Assembly (NCBI GenBank): GCA_964250775.1
Contig: CAXUHK010000052.1
Location: 1 to 24,061 of the forward strand
Reading direction: 5' to 3'
DNA from: CAVRQM01 sp964250775
GTDB taxonomy: Bacteria; Pseudomonadota; Alphaproteobacteria; Acetobacterales; Acetobacteraceae
DNA length: 24,061 bases
The translations under genes and the position numbers were made by a program. Below the pieces are notes generated by a model. It was given only the letters and a program-made list of their open reading frames with translations, was not told the origin of the DNA and ran no database searches. Positions 7,941 through 16,800 of the stretch are shown here, piece after piece; the first letter of the stretch is position 1; every line of letters starts with the position of its first letter.

Positions 7941-8275
7941 GTCAACTTACTCCACAATGTTTAAAGTCATTGACTGGATTACGACAGACATCGCGTCGAA
8001 CGCAGCCGCATTCCAATCGACAAGCCATGGATGACGCTTGAGCCGGTACTGTGCTCACGGCAAGGGCACCGCGTTGTCCGCTGCCGCCATCATTGACGAC
8101 AACCGGCTATTTGCCCATGTCGGCAGCTACAATCTATTCAAGCGCTACTACCCGAGCGTCTGGGACTACAACTTTCAGTCCAGCGATGCTGGTCGCAACC
8201 GTGTCGGCCACCCCGTCCATGTCGACAATATCGCCGCTGTTGGTTTATCCAAAATGCATGTTTATGATTGTCGGT
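7941..8275. promoter_or_regulatory. Divergent control region between PQQ-propeller gene and LysR regulator
   Basis: This 335-base region without a convincing gene separates two divergent genes and is less GC-rich than the flanking coding DNA, especially at 7950-7985 and 8225-8275. LysR regulators usually bind such regions and often control the divergent neighbour. The stretch next to the LysR start (tttatccaaaatgcatgttt) is AT-rich and contains the palindrome ATGCAT. I could not single out one clear T-N11-A operator. An open frame runs through 8038-8283 from a TTG, but it has no recognisable similarity. Confidence 0.5.
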
Positions 8276-9229
8276 ATGCGTGAGGTAAATATAGCCGGAG
8301 TCGACCTCAACCTTGTCCCCGCCCTGGATGCCTTGCTGCGCCGCCGCAGCCTGACCCGCGCGGCGGCCGCCGTGGGGTTGAGCCCGCCCGCGATGAGCCG
8401 TTGCCTGGCGCGCCTGCGCGACGTGCAGGGTGATCCTCTGCTGGTGCGCAGCCCGGATGGCTACGTCCTGACCGCGCGGGCGCAGGCGTTGCGGCCATTG
8501 TTGGCGTCGGCGATGAACCAGCTCCGCGACGTCTTTCGGCAGCAGGACTTCGATCCCGGAACCGAGCGCGGCGTCGTTCGTCTCGCCGCCGCGGACACGC
8601 ACACCATCCTCATCCTGCCGGGCGTCGCGGCTCGCCTGGCCGTCGAGGCGCCCGGGGTCGACCTGCTTGTGGAACCCTATCGGCGCGACACCTCGGCCCG
8701 GCTCAATGACGGCTCGCTGGATCTCGCGTTCGCGCTTTCGACCACGCCGCTGCGCTCCGGGACCTACAGCGAGGCTGTCGCCGAAGATCGATTGGCCCTG
8801 GTGATGCGCCGCGGCCATCCGGCCGCGCGACACGCCTGGTCGATCGCGGATTACGGATCGCACCAGCATGTCGACGTGGACGTGCTCGGCGATGGCCAGT
8901 CGCAGATCGATTCGGCCCTGGCGACCAGGGGCATCGGCCGTCGGGTGGTGCTGTGGACGCCGCATTTCATGGCGGCCCTGGCCGTGGTCGCCGCGACCGA
9001 CTTGGTGACGACCGTCTCGTCGGCGTTCGCGCGCCGCTTCGCGCCGGTGCTCGACCTCGTGCTGCACGCTCCCCCGTTCGACGAGACCCGCCTGGAAGTC
9101 ACCTTGGTCTACTCCCACGCGCGGGCCTCGGACCCGCTGCTTGCCTGGTTCAGGACGCTGGTCCGGGACGTGGCGCTGACTTCCAATCTTGGCGTGGCGG
9201 TGCCTCGGCAAATGGAGGCTCAACTTTGA
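8276..9229 (+). CDS. LysR-family transcriptional regulator
   Basis: This 317-residue protein has LysR architecture. The N-terminal winged helix-turn-helix begins with VDLNLVPALDALLRRRSLTR, and the recognition region is AAAAVGLSPPAMSRCLARLR, followed by GDPLLVRSPDGYVLTARA. A LysR substrate-binding domain follows (GVVRLAAADTHTILILPGVA, then LNDGSLDLAFAL). The start is placed at ATG 8276 because the HTH begins just after it; an ATG at 8261 five codons upstream is equally possible, and longer extensions read through AT-rich control DNA. It probably regulates itself and the divergent PQQ-propeller gene. The effector is unknown. Confidence 0.92.
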   Translation: MREVNIAGVDLNLVPALDALLRRRSLTRAAAAVGLSPPAMSRCLARLRDVQGDPLLVRSPDGYVLTARAQALRPLLASAMNQLRDVFRQQDFDPGTERGVVRLAAADTHTILILPGVAARLAVEAPGVDLLVEPYRRDTSARLNDGSLDLAFALSTTPLRSGTYSEAVAEDRLALVMRRGHPAARHAWSIADYGSHQHVDVDVLGDGQSQIDSALATRGIGRRVVLWTPHFMAALAVVAATDLVTTVSSAFARRFAPVLDLVLHAPPFDETRLEVTLVYSHARASDPLLAWFRTLVRDVALTSNLGVAVPRQMEAQL

Positions 9230-9457
9230 ATCCCGCCAGAACGGAAGCCGTCCATGACGTGGATGTCATCGGCGAGCGCCACTGATCGGTGGTCCGTCCT
9301 GGCGCTGGCCGCGCTCCGCTAGGAGCCGTTGCGATCCGACGCGACGCCGTCGTGTCGTCGACAACGGGCATTGGGAATCATTAACGCGGGGTCCCGCAAG
9401 GCTCAAGGCGAGGTGGAGCGTGGTGTCGGCTCGGACAATCGCCGGAAAGGATCGAGC

Positions 9458-10234
9458 ATGAGCGAAACCAGGACAAGCGTTCTGAAGAAAGTACCCGAAG
9501 TCACGCTCGCCTTCTGGATCATCAAGGTCGCGGCGACCACCCTTGGGGAGACCGGCGGCGACGCGGTCACGATGTCGCTGGGCCTCGGCTACCTGATCGG
9601 CACCGCCATCTTCGCCACGATCGTCGTTCTGGCTGTCGCGGCGCAGATCGCGGCGAAGCGGTACGGCGTGTTCCTCTATTGGGCCGTCATCGTGGCGACC
9701 ACGACGGCGGGCACCACGCTCGCCGACTTCTTCGACCGTTCCCTGGGGATCGGCTATGTCGGCGGCTCGCTGGCGTTAGTCGTTCTGCTGGGGGCCACTC
9801 TCGCCCTGTGGCACCGGACACTGGGATCGGTCTCGGTCGACACCGTGACGACGCCCAAGGCCGAGATGTTCTACTGGGCCGCGATCATGTTCTCGCAGAC
9901 CCTGGGCACGGCGCTCGGCGACTGGATGGCCGACACCACCGGCCTCGGCTACGAGGGCGGCGCCCTGGTGTTCGCGACGGCGCTGGTTGCCGTCGCCGCG
10001 GCCTACTTCCTGACCGGCATCTCGCGGACCCTGCTGTTCTGGGCTGCCTTCATTCTCACCCGGCCGCTCGGCGCCACGGTCGGCGACCTGCTCGACAAGC
10101 CGCTTGCGAATGGCGGGCTGGCATTGGACCGATTCTCGGCCTCGGCGGCCCTGATGACGTTCATGGTCGTCTGCATCCTGGTCCTGCCGCAGCGCGCGGG
10201 CCGCCACGTGGCGTCGGAGCCGCGCACGCAATGA
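9458..10234 (+). CDS. COG4705/DUF347 four-repeat integral membrane protein
   Basis: This 258-residue membrane protein begins with the family signature KVPEVTLAFWIIKVAATTLG. It contains four copies of a W-x14-D unit within a T-x-LG-x-T-x-GD context: Trp20/Asp35, Trp75/Asp90, Trp140/Asp155 and Trp195/Asp210. The unit spacings are 55, 65 and 55 residues, and each of the first three repeats ends in a G-L/I-GY-x-G-G-like turn. About eight hydrophobic helices are expected. The molecular function of DUF347 proteins is not established to my knowledge. The ATG at 9458 has a GGAAAGG site (about 9443-9449) 8 bases upstream. An earlier open frame from 9329 has no similarity. It ends 5 bases before the converging hydrolase gene. 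Confidence 0.85.
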   Translation: MSETRTSVLKKVPEVTLAFWIIKVAATTLGETGGDAVTMSLGLGYLIGTAIFATIVVLAVAAQIAAKRYGVFLYWAVIVATTTAGTTLADFFDRSLGIGYVGGSLALVVLLGATLALWHRTLGSVSVDTVTTPKAEMFYWAAIMFSQTLGTALGDWMADTTGLGYEGGALVFATALVAVAAAYFLTGISRTLLFWAAFILTRPLGATVGDLLDKPLANGGLALDRFSASAALMTFMVVCILVLPQRAGRHVASEPRTQ

Positions 10235-10239
10235 CGGCG

Positions 10240-11253
10240 TCACTCCCCGAGCCAGCCACGGACCGCGTCCCGCATGAAGGCGAAATCCGCCGGGTCCGAC
10301 CGCGGCGCGCCGGCTGCGTGGCCCCAGACGGTCGGGATCGGGCGCAGTTCGGCGTGGCGCAGGTGCGCCAGCTCGTCGGCGTTGTCGGCGACCGGGAAGT
10401 ACAGGTCGGTGCGCGACGGCATCAGCAGCACCCGCGCCCGGATCGCCTGCAACGCTCGCACCAGGTCGCCCTCGTAGAGTTCGTTGTCGCTGATGTCGGA
10501 CGCCAGCCAGGTGCTGGCCTGCGCGTACAAATCCTCCGCCGCGCGGCGCGCGAAGCCGGGCTCCCAATGCGCGTCGAGGAACTCGTCGAGCGTGGCGGCG
10601 CCACTCGAACTCAGGTGCAGGCCGGCGCGGTACCAGTCCTGGCTCATCGCCCAGCCGGCGTAGATGCGGGCGAAGGCGCGCACCGCCGCGCGCGGCTCGC
10701 TCGTGAACCGGCCGCCGCCGCGATGCTCGGGGGCCGCCTCCAGCGTCGCCAGCAGCGATCGCAGGAACACCTGGTTGTGCGTGGCGGTGCGGGCGCTGCC
10801 GCAGACGATCACCGCGCGCGCGACCTGCTCCGGGTACAGCGCCGCCCAGTGGTAGGCTTGCTGCGCGCCCATCGAGAAGCCGTAGGCGCAGGCGACGCGC
10901 TCGATGCCGAACACCTCGCGCAGCAGCCGCATCTGCGCCCGCACGTTGTCGGCGGTGGTGACCAGCGCCGGGTAGTCCGGGTGGCTCGACGGGCTGCTGG
11001 ACAGGCCGTTGCCGAACATGTCGGGGGCCACGATGAACCAGCGTCCGGGATCGAGGATGCCGTCCGGCCCGATCAGCCATTCCTGGTCGACGTGCTGCGC
11101 CGTGTAGCTGGTCGGGTAGACCACCACGTTGTCGCGCGCGGCCGACAGCGTGCCGTAGCTCTTCCAGCTCAGCGACGCGGCCCGCAGCGTCTCGCCGGAT
11201 TGCAGCGCCAGGTCGCCCAACCCGAAGCCGCCGGTCCGAGTGTCCCCGCTCAT
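10240..11253 (-). CDS. Homoserine O-acetyltransferase-like alpha/beta hydrolase
   Basis: This is a 337-residue alpha/beta hydrolase of the MetX/E22 type. Its N-terminus (TLRAASLSWKSYGTLSAARD) and VAPDMFGNGLSSSPS segment are typical of this branch. The nucleophile elbow AYGFSMGAQQAYHW contains Ser127. The probable acid is Asp283 in PSRTDLYFP, and the histidine is His312 in VWGHAAG. True MetX proteins are longer and have the GGSMGG elbow; here it is GFSMGA, so a role in methionine synthesis should not be assumed. The start at ATG 11253 has a gaaaggac site 5-10 bases upstream. There is no signal peptide. It stands alone and diverges from the MOSC gene. Confidence 0.85.
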   Translation of the reverse strand: MSGDTRTGGFGLGDLALQSGETLRAASLSWKSYGTLSAARDNVVVYPTSYTAQHVDQEWLIGPDGILDPGRWFIVAPDMFGNGLSSSPSSHPDYPALVTTADNVRAQMRLLREVFGIERVACAYGFSMGAQQAYHWAALYPEQVARAVIVCGSARTATHNQVFLRSLLATLEAAPEHRGGGRFTSEPRAAVRAFARIYAGWAMSQDWYRAGLHLSSSGAATLDEFLDAHWEPGFARRAAEDLYAQASTWLASDISDNELYEGDLVRALQAIRARVLLMPSRTDLYFPVADNADELAHLRHAELRPIPTVWGHAAGAPRSDPADFAFMRDAVRGWLGE

Positions 11254-11350
11254 GGCATGTCCTTTCGTGTTCGCCGGTGTGGCACGCGACCGATCCGCCG
11301 TTCTACGCTGACCGGGCAAGACTTGAAACCAGCGCAGTGATCGAGGCAGG

Positions 11351-12127
11351 ATGATCGGGCACGTCGTCTCCATGTATCGCCACCCCGTCAAGGGCTTCAC
11401 CCCGGAGCGCGTCGCGGCGGTGGAGTTGGTCGAAGGTGCCTATTTCCCTTGCGACCGACTCTACGCGATCGAGAACGGCCCGTCCGGGTTCGACCCGCAA
11501 ACCCCTGCCCATGTCTCCAAGACTCGCTACACCGTGCTGGCGTCGATCCCCAGGGTGGCGTTGGCGCGTACCGAGTACGACGAGCGGACCGGCGTGCTGT
11601 CGGTGAGCGCAAGCGGGGTCGAACCGTTCGCGGGCGACCTCCGGGAGGAGGACGGCAAGCAAGGCTTCGCCGCGTGGCTGACGAATTTCCTGGACCCGGA
11701 CGATCAGCGCGGGCCGTTGAAGGTCCTGGCGGCGCCGCCCTATCGGTTCACCGACGACCCCGACGGCTATGTGTCGGTCGTGAACCTTGCCAGCGTGCGC
11801 GACCTGGAGGCCCGGATCGGCCAGCCGGTCGACCCGCTGCGCTTCCGGGCCAACATCACCCTGGACGGCTGGCCGGCCTGGTCGGAACTGGGCTTGGCGC
11901 CCGGCGCGCGGGTTAGCCTCGGCGCGGCCACGGTCGAGATGCTGGAGCCCACCGTCCGCTGTGTCGCGACCCATGTCAGTCCCGAGACCGGGGAGCGCGA
12001 CATCAAGCTCGTGGCGGCGCTGCGCGAGCTCTACGGACACATGCATTTCGGCGTCTACATGAAGGTCGTGGCGGGTGGCGTGGTGCGCGAAGGCGACCGG
12101 GTGGAGGCGTCCCAGTCAAAAAACTGA
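11351..12127 (+). CDS. MOSC-domain protein (molybdenum-cofactor sulfurase C-terminal type)
   Basis: This 258-residue protein has an N-terminal MOSC beta-barrel (IGHVVSMYRHPVKGFTPE, then YFPCDRLYAIENG) and the C-terminal MOSC domain, with FRANITLDGWPAWSEL and the conserved cysteine Cys204 in PTVRCVATHVSPETGERD. The arrangement is that of YcbX/mARC-like stand-alone MOSC proteins, which use molybdenum cofactor to reduce N-hydroxylated compounds. There is no ferredoxin domain at the C-terminus, so a separate electron donor would be needed. The start at ATG 11351 follows a gaggcagg ribosome site. It converges with a TetR gene, ending 47 bases from it. Confidence 0.88.
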   Translation: MIGHVVSMYRHPVKGFTPERVAAVELVEGAYFPCDRLYAIENGPSGFDPQTPAHVSKTRYTVLASIPRVALARTEYDERTGVLSVSASGVEPFAGDLREEDGKQGFAAWLTNFLDPDDQRGPLKVLAAPPYRFTDDPDGYVSVVNLASVRDLEARIGQPVDPLRFRANITLDGWPAWSELGLAPGARVSLGAATVEMLEPTVRCVATHVSPETGERDIKLVAALRELYGHMHFGVYMKVVAGGVVREGDRVEASQSKN

Positions 12128-12174
12128 CGTTTGCTACCCATGGTGAGGGTCGGCCTGCGATTGTTAGCCAACGT

Positions 12175-12750
12175 TCAGGTCGGTTTTTTGAGGGTCGGCG
12201 AGAGGTGATGCAGCGTTTCAAAGGCGCGCCTCAAGTGCCCGTCCAGGCCTGGCCTTGGATCGTCGAACCAGGCTTTGGCGGCGTAGCCGAGGGCGGCCAT
12301 CCCGACCTGGGCCGCAAGGGTCGCGCGGCTATCATCGATGCCACGGTGGCCTAGTGCTGCGGACAGAGCGCCAATCACGTTCGCCGTCTTCGTCAGCACC
12401 CGCTCCTGCAGCGCCGGCGTGCGGACGATGATTTCCTGCCTTAATTCGTTGAAGCGCCGATTGCGCTCAAGCATCGGCTCGACCGAACGGAACGCGCAGA
12501 GCAGGGCGTCCATGGCGGCCAACTCCTCGGGCGCCCCGGCAACCGCGTCGGTCAAGGCGTCGCGGAACGCCTCTTCTCCATCGAACAACGCCTCCCGCTT
12601 GTCCGGAAAGTGCCGGAAGAAGGTGCGCTCCGTCAGGCCGGCCCTGGCGGCGATCTCAGCCGTCGTCGTCGCGTCGTAGCCGCGCTCGCGGAACAGCTCC
12701 AAGGTCGCCTGCTGAAGGCGGCGGCGCGCGTCTTCTCCGCTGCGTGGCAT
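12175..12750 (-). CDS. TetR/AcrR-family transcriptional regulator
   Basis: This 191-residue regulator has an N-terminal TetR helix-turn-helix: ARRRLQQATLELFRERGYDA, then TTTAEIAARAGLTERTFFRH and FPDKREALFDGEEAF. The C-terminal ligand-binding region (WFDDPRPGLDGHLRRAFETL) is of the AcrR sort that often guards small organic molecules. The start at ATG 12750 is preferred; a GTG five codons upstream would add MYGSS. It is divergent from the quinone-oxidoreductase-like gene, with 79 bases between them. That gap holds two copies of the same inverted repeat at the promoter, so this protein is likely the repressor of that enzyme and perhaps of itself. Confidence 0.93.
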   Translation of the reverse strand: MPRSGEDARRRLQQATLELFRERGYDATTTAEIAARAGLTERTFFRHFPDKREALFDGEEAFRDALTDAVAGAPEELAAMDALLCAFRSVEPMLERNRRFNELRQEIIVRTPALQERVLTKTANVIGALSAALGHRGIDDSRATLAAQVGMAALGYAAKAWFDDPRPGLDGHLRRAFETLHHLSPTLKKPT

Positions 12751-12768
12751 GGACGACCCATACACATA

Positions 12769-12797
12769 TTGTCAGGGACTGTCTCTACGCTTATATG
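12769..12797 (+). promoter_or_regulatory. Sigma70-like promoter of the MDR oxidoreductase gene
   Basis: A TTGTCA -35 element (12769-12774) and a TATATG -10 element (12792-12797) are separated by exactly 17 bases and lie 33 bases upstream of the ATG at 12830. The -35 matches the consensus in 5 of 6 positions and the -10 in 4 of 6. The -35 overlaps the first operator-like repeat, and the -10 ends where the second begins. Confidence 0.6.
12771..12783. promoter_or_regulatory. Operator-like inverted repeat, copy 1 (imperfect)
   Basis: GTCAGggaCTGtC is an inverted repeat with 5-bp arms, one mismatch and a 3-base centre. It overlaps the -35 box and has the same GTCAG-N3-CTG core as copy 2, 26 bases downstream. 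The position fits repression by the divergent TetR protein. Confidence 0.6.
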
Positions 12798-12809
12798 TCA
12801 GCAACTGAC
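12797..12809. promoter_or_regulatory. Operator-like inverted repeat, copy 2 (perfect)
   Basis: GTCAGcaaCTGAC is a perfect inverted repeat with 5-bp arms and a 3-base centre. It starts at the last base of the -10 box, so bound protein would block initiation. The centre-to-centre distance to copy 1 is 26 bases. Confidence 0.65.
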
Positions 12810-12829
12810 GCAACCGGAGACCGTGGCCC

Positions 12830-13771
12830 ATGAGGACGCTCCGTTTCAATGAGTATGGCGAACCGGCGGACGTGCTGCGCTTAGAAGAGATCGCCGAGCC
12901 GAATCCCCGCGCCGGGCAACTACGCGTGCGGGTGCATGCGTGCGGGCTCAATCCCGCAGACTGGGCTCTGTGCCGGGGGCTGTTCGCCGGCGGCCTCCCC
13001 CGTGGCGTCGGCCTTGATGTGTCCGGAACGGTGACGTCGGTCGGCGAGGGCGTGACGGACGTCCGCGTCGGCGATCGCGTGCTGGGCGTGCCCGATTTCA
13101 GAGGCCATCCGAGCGCCGGAGCGTCCGACGAGGCGGTCCTGGCCGTCTGGACGCCCGTGCCGCAAGGCCTTGATCTTGTCGAGGCCGCCGCGCTGCCGAT
13201 GGCGGTCGAGACCGCCTGTCGGAGCCTCGACATCCTGGCGGTGGCGGCCGGGCATACGCTCCTGGTGTACGGCGCGGGGACAATGATCGGCTTCGCCGCC
13301 GTGCAGATGGCGCTCATGCGCAAGGCCCGGGTGATTGCAGTCGCAGGCGACACCTTCGCCGGGCGATTGCGCGCGCTCGGCGCAGAGGTCACGCCGTATG
13401 GAGACGGCATGGTTGGGCGGGTGCTCGACATTGGTGGAGGAGCGCCGGACCTGATCCTGGATGCCGGCCCGATCAGCGACGTGCTGCCCGGCCTCGCCAC
13501 AATCGCCGGTGGCGATGGGCGTCGCATCCTCACCATCAGCAACCACGGTCCCGTCGCCGCGGAGCTTGGAATACACGACAGCTTTGAAAGCGAGCTGCGC
13601 TACGACGTGCTTGGCGACTTCGCGAAGCTCGCCGCCCAGGGTCGGTTCACCGTGCCGGTGGCACGCACGCTTGCCCTCAAGGACTGGCGCGAGGCGCTCG
13701 ACCTCAGCCTAACTGGGCACGCCCATGGCAAACTCGTGCTTCTCCCTGGGGACGCAATCGCCAGAAGTTGA
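12830..13771 (+). CDS. Zinc-independent MDR-family NADPH:quinone oxidoreductase-like protein
   Basis: This 313-residue medium-chain dehydrogenase/reductase has an N-terminal GroES-like domain (RVRVHACGLNPADWALCRG, then GLDVSGTVTSVGEGVTDVRVGDRVLG) and a Rossmann domain with LLVYGAGTMIGFAAVQMA. The usual zinc ligands of alcohol dehydrogenases are absent, which fits the quinone-oxidoreductase branch. Its substrate is probably an electrophilic carbonyl or quinone, and the cofactor NADPH by family. The ATG at 12830 follows a cggaga ribosome site. It is expressed from a well-formed promoter covered by two TetR-type operators, so it is likely induced when the divergent regulator senses a small molecule. 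It converges with the RND pump gene. Confidence 0.88.
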   Translation: MRTLRFNEYGEPADVLRLEEIAEPNPRAGQLRVRVHACGLNPADWALCRGLFAGGLPRGVGLDVSGTVTSVGEGVTDVRVGDRVLGVPDFRGHPSAGASDEAVLAVWTPVPQGLDLVEAAALPMAVETACRSLDILAVAAGHTLLVYGAGTMIGFAAVQMALMRKARVIAVAGDTFAGRLRALGAEVTPYGDGMVGRVLDIGGGAPDLILDAGPISDVLPGLATIAGGDGRRILTISNHGPVAAELGIHDSFESELRYDVLGDFAKLAAQGRFTVPVARTLALKDWREALDLSLTGHAHGKLVLLPGDAIARS

Positions 13772-13822
13772 AGCCGTGGCGTGACCGTTGCCCGGAAGTG
13801 TGCCCATAGCCGAGTACGGTCG

Positions 13823-16800
13823 TTAGCGCGCCCGCTTCCCCGGCAGGAGCTGATCGGCGAGCGTTGACCACCAGCGCGGCAAGCCGGACGCCACCGAGGC
13901 TGCGCCCACCGGCCTCCGACGCGGCGGCAAGCCGTGTGGCGGGTCGTCCCGCATGTCGCCAAGCCCCCTCGGCGCGACCTGTTGGCGGGTTTTCCGCGTC
14001 CGGGTGGGCGCATCGCGCTTCACCCGCGCCACGGCTGCGTACAATGCGGGGACGAAACAGAGCGTGAGCAGCGTGGCGCTCAGCAGCCCGCCCATGATGG
14101 CGATCGCCATCGGCCCCCAGAACACCGAGAAGGCGAGCGGCACCAGCGCCAGCACCGCCGCCGCCGCGGTCAGCACGATCGGCCGCGAGCGGCGCACCGT
14201 GGCGCCCACGATGGCCTCGCCGGCCGGGATGCCGGCGCGGATGTCCTGCTCGATCTGGTCGACCAGGATCACCGAGTTGCGCATGATGATGCCGGCCAGC
14301 GCGATGAAGCCCAGCGTCGCCACGAAGCCGAACGGGGCACCCGTCACGAGCAGTGCCGCCGTCACCCCGATCAGGCCCAGCGGGGCGGTCGCCACCACCA
14401 TCAGCGTGCGCGAGAACGACTGCATCTGCACCATCAGCAGCGCCAGCATGACCAGCAGCATCAGCGGCATCACCTTGTTGATGCTGGCCGAGCCCTTGGC
14501 GCTCTCCTCCACCGCGCCCGCGGTCTCGATCGCGTAGCCGGCCGGCAGCGTCGCGCGCACGCGCTCCATCGCCGGCAGCGTCTCGGCGGTGGCGTCCGGC
14601 GCCTGCACGCCCGGCGTGGTGTCGGCGCGGACCAGCAGCATCGGCGTGCGGTCGCGCCGCCAGATCACCGGCTGCTCGACCCCCCACTTGATCGAGGCGA
14701 CCAGGGAGAGCGGCACCGCGCGCCCGCCCGCCGAGGTCACGGTGACGTCGCCCAGGCCGCCCACGTCCTGCCGCTCGGATGCGATGGCGCGCGCCACCAC
14801 GGGGATCATGTCGGTGCCTTCGCGGTACTGCGTGAGGGTGGCGCCCTGCTGCAGGGTCTCCAGCGTGGTCGCGATGTCCTCGCTGCTGAGGCCCAGCAGC
14901 CGCGCCTTGTTCTGGTCCAGCGCCACGGTCGCCTGCTTGCCGAGCTGGCCCCAGTTGTCGCTGATGTTGCGCAAGTGCGGGTTGCCGCGCATGGCCCGGC
15001 GCATGTCAGCGGCGATCGCGCGCAGCCGCAAGGGCTCGGGGCCGATGACGCGGAACTGCACCGGGTAGCCGACCGGCGGCCCCAGCTCCAGCCGGGCCGG
15101 GCGCAGCCGCACGTCGGGGAACATGCCGTCGTCGAGCGCCTTGTTCAGCGTCCGCAGCAGCGCCTCGCGGTCCGGGATGGTGCGGGTGTTGATGACGAAC
15201 TGGGCGTAGTTCGGCTGCGCCAGCTCCGGCGCGAAGGCCAGGAAGAAGCGCGGCGTGCCGGTGCCGGTGTAGGCGGCGTAGGACGCGATGCCCGGCTGCG
15301 TCTTGAGCAGCGCCTCCAGCCGCGCCACCTCGGTCGCGGTGGCGGCGAAGCTGGCGCCTTCCGGCAGGCGCACGTCGATCAGCACCTCCAGCCGGTCGCT
15401 GGCCGGGAAGAACTGCTGCGGCACGCGCGAGAAGCCCACGACCGAGACGGCGAACGCCACGACGGTCAGCCCGATCACCACCCAGCGCCGCCGCACGCAC
15501 CAGGCGACGAGCCGGGCGAAGCGGCGGTAGACGCGCCCGCCATAGACGTCGTGGCTGGGATCGTGGCGCGCCGGCTTGGGCAGCAGCACCGCGCCCAGCA
15601 GCGGCACGAACAGCACCGCGACCAGCCAGGACAGCATCAGCGCCATGCCGACCACGCGGAAGATGTCCTGCGTGTACTCGCCGGTGCTGGAGTTGGCCAA
15701 GCCCACCGGCAGGTAGCCGGCGGCCGTCACCAGCGTCCCGGTCAGCATCGGGAACGCGGTCGAGGTGTAGGCGAAGCTGCCGGCGCGCACCCGGTCCCAG
15801 CCCTGCTCCAGCTTCACCGTCATGGTCTCGACCGCGATGATGGCGTCGTCCACCAGCAGACCCAGGGCGATCACCATCGCGCCCAGCGAGATGCGTTGCA
15901 GGTCGATGCCGAGCAGCTTCATGCCGACGAACACGCCGGCCAGCACCAGCGGCACGCTGATCGCGACCACGACGCCGGTGCGCCAGCCCAGGCTCACGAA
16001 GCTCACCAGCAGCACGATCGCCAGCGCCTCCAGGAACGATCGCTGGAAGTCGCCGACATCGGCCGCGACCACGACCGACTGGTCGTTGAGCCGGCCGATA
16101 TGCACGCCGAGCGGCAAGGTCGGCTCGACCTGCGCGATGCGGTCCGCGACCTGCTTGCCCAGCGCCAGCATGTTGCCGCCCTCGGCCATGCTGATGCCCA
16201 GCCCCAGCGCCGGGCGGCCGTTGTAGCGCATGGTGGCGGCCGGCGGGTCCTGCGTGGCGCGGCTCACCGTCGCCACGTCGCCGAGCCGCAGCAGGCGCCC
16301 GCCCGCCCGCAGCGGTAGCGTCTCCAGCGCGTCGGGCACGTCGAGCGAGGGTTGCGTGCGGATGCGGATGCGGTCGTGCGCGGTGTCGACGAAGCCGCTG
16401 GCGACGACGCTGTTCTCCTTGCGCACCGCGTCGAACAGTTCCGGCAGGGTGACTCCCAGCTCGGCCAGCTTGCGGTACGAGACGTCGACGTCGACGCGCT
16501 CGTCCTGCTGGCCCACCAGCACCACCTTGCCCACGCCCGGCACCGGCAGCAGCTTCTCGCGCACCTCCTCGGCTATGTGCTTCAGCTCGGCCAGGGTGAA
16601 GTCGTCGGCGGTCAGCGCGTACAGCAGGCCGTAGGTGTCGCCGAACTCGTCGTCGAAATTCGGGCCCTGCACGCCGTCGGGCAGGGTGGCGCGGATGTCG
16701 CCGACCTTCTTGCGCACCTGGTAGAACAGGCCCGACACCAGCGCCGCCGGGGTGTCGTCGCGCAGCGTCACGGTGACGACCGCGTGGCCCGGCTGGGTCT

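Noticed and set aside
8038..8283. Possible 81-residue protein upstream of the LysR gene
   Set aside because: It needs a TTG start without a ribosome site, overlaps the LysR start and control region, and has no recognisable similarity.
9254..9269. Inverted repeat ATGAC-gtggat-GTCAT after the LysR gene
   Set aside because: The arms are only 5 bp, there is no T-run and no nearby promoter. This is within chance expectation for the length.
12112..12128. AGTCA-aaaaa-CTGAC-like sequence at the MOSC gene end as a third TetR operator
   Set aside because: It lies in the coding end of MOSC, far from any promoter, and the spacing of the arms differs from the two promoter copies.
13934..16318. Long + strand open frame, His/Arg/Gln-rich
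   Set aside because: It is the antisense shadow of the RND pump gene, with composition typical of high-GC reverse frames and no domain.
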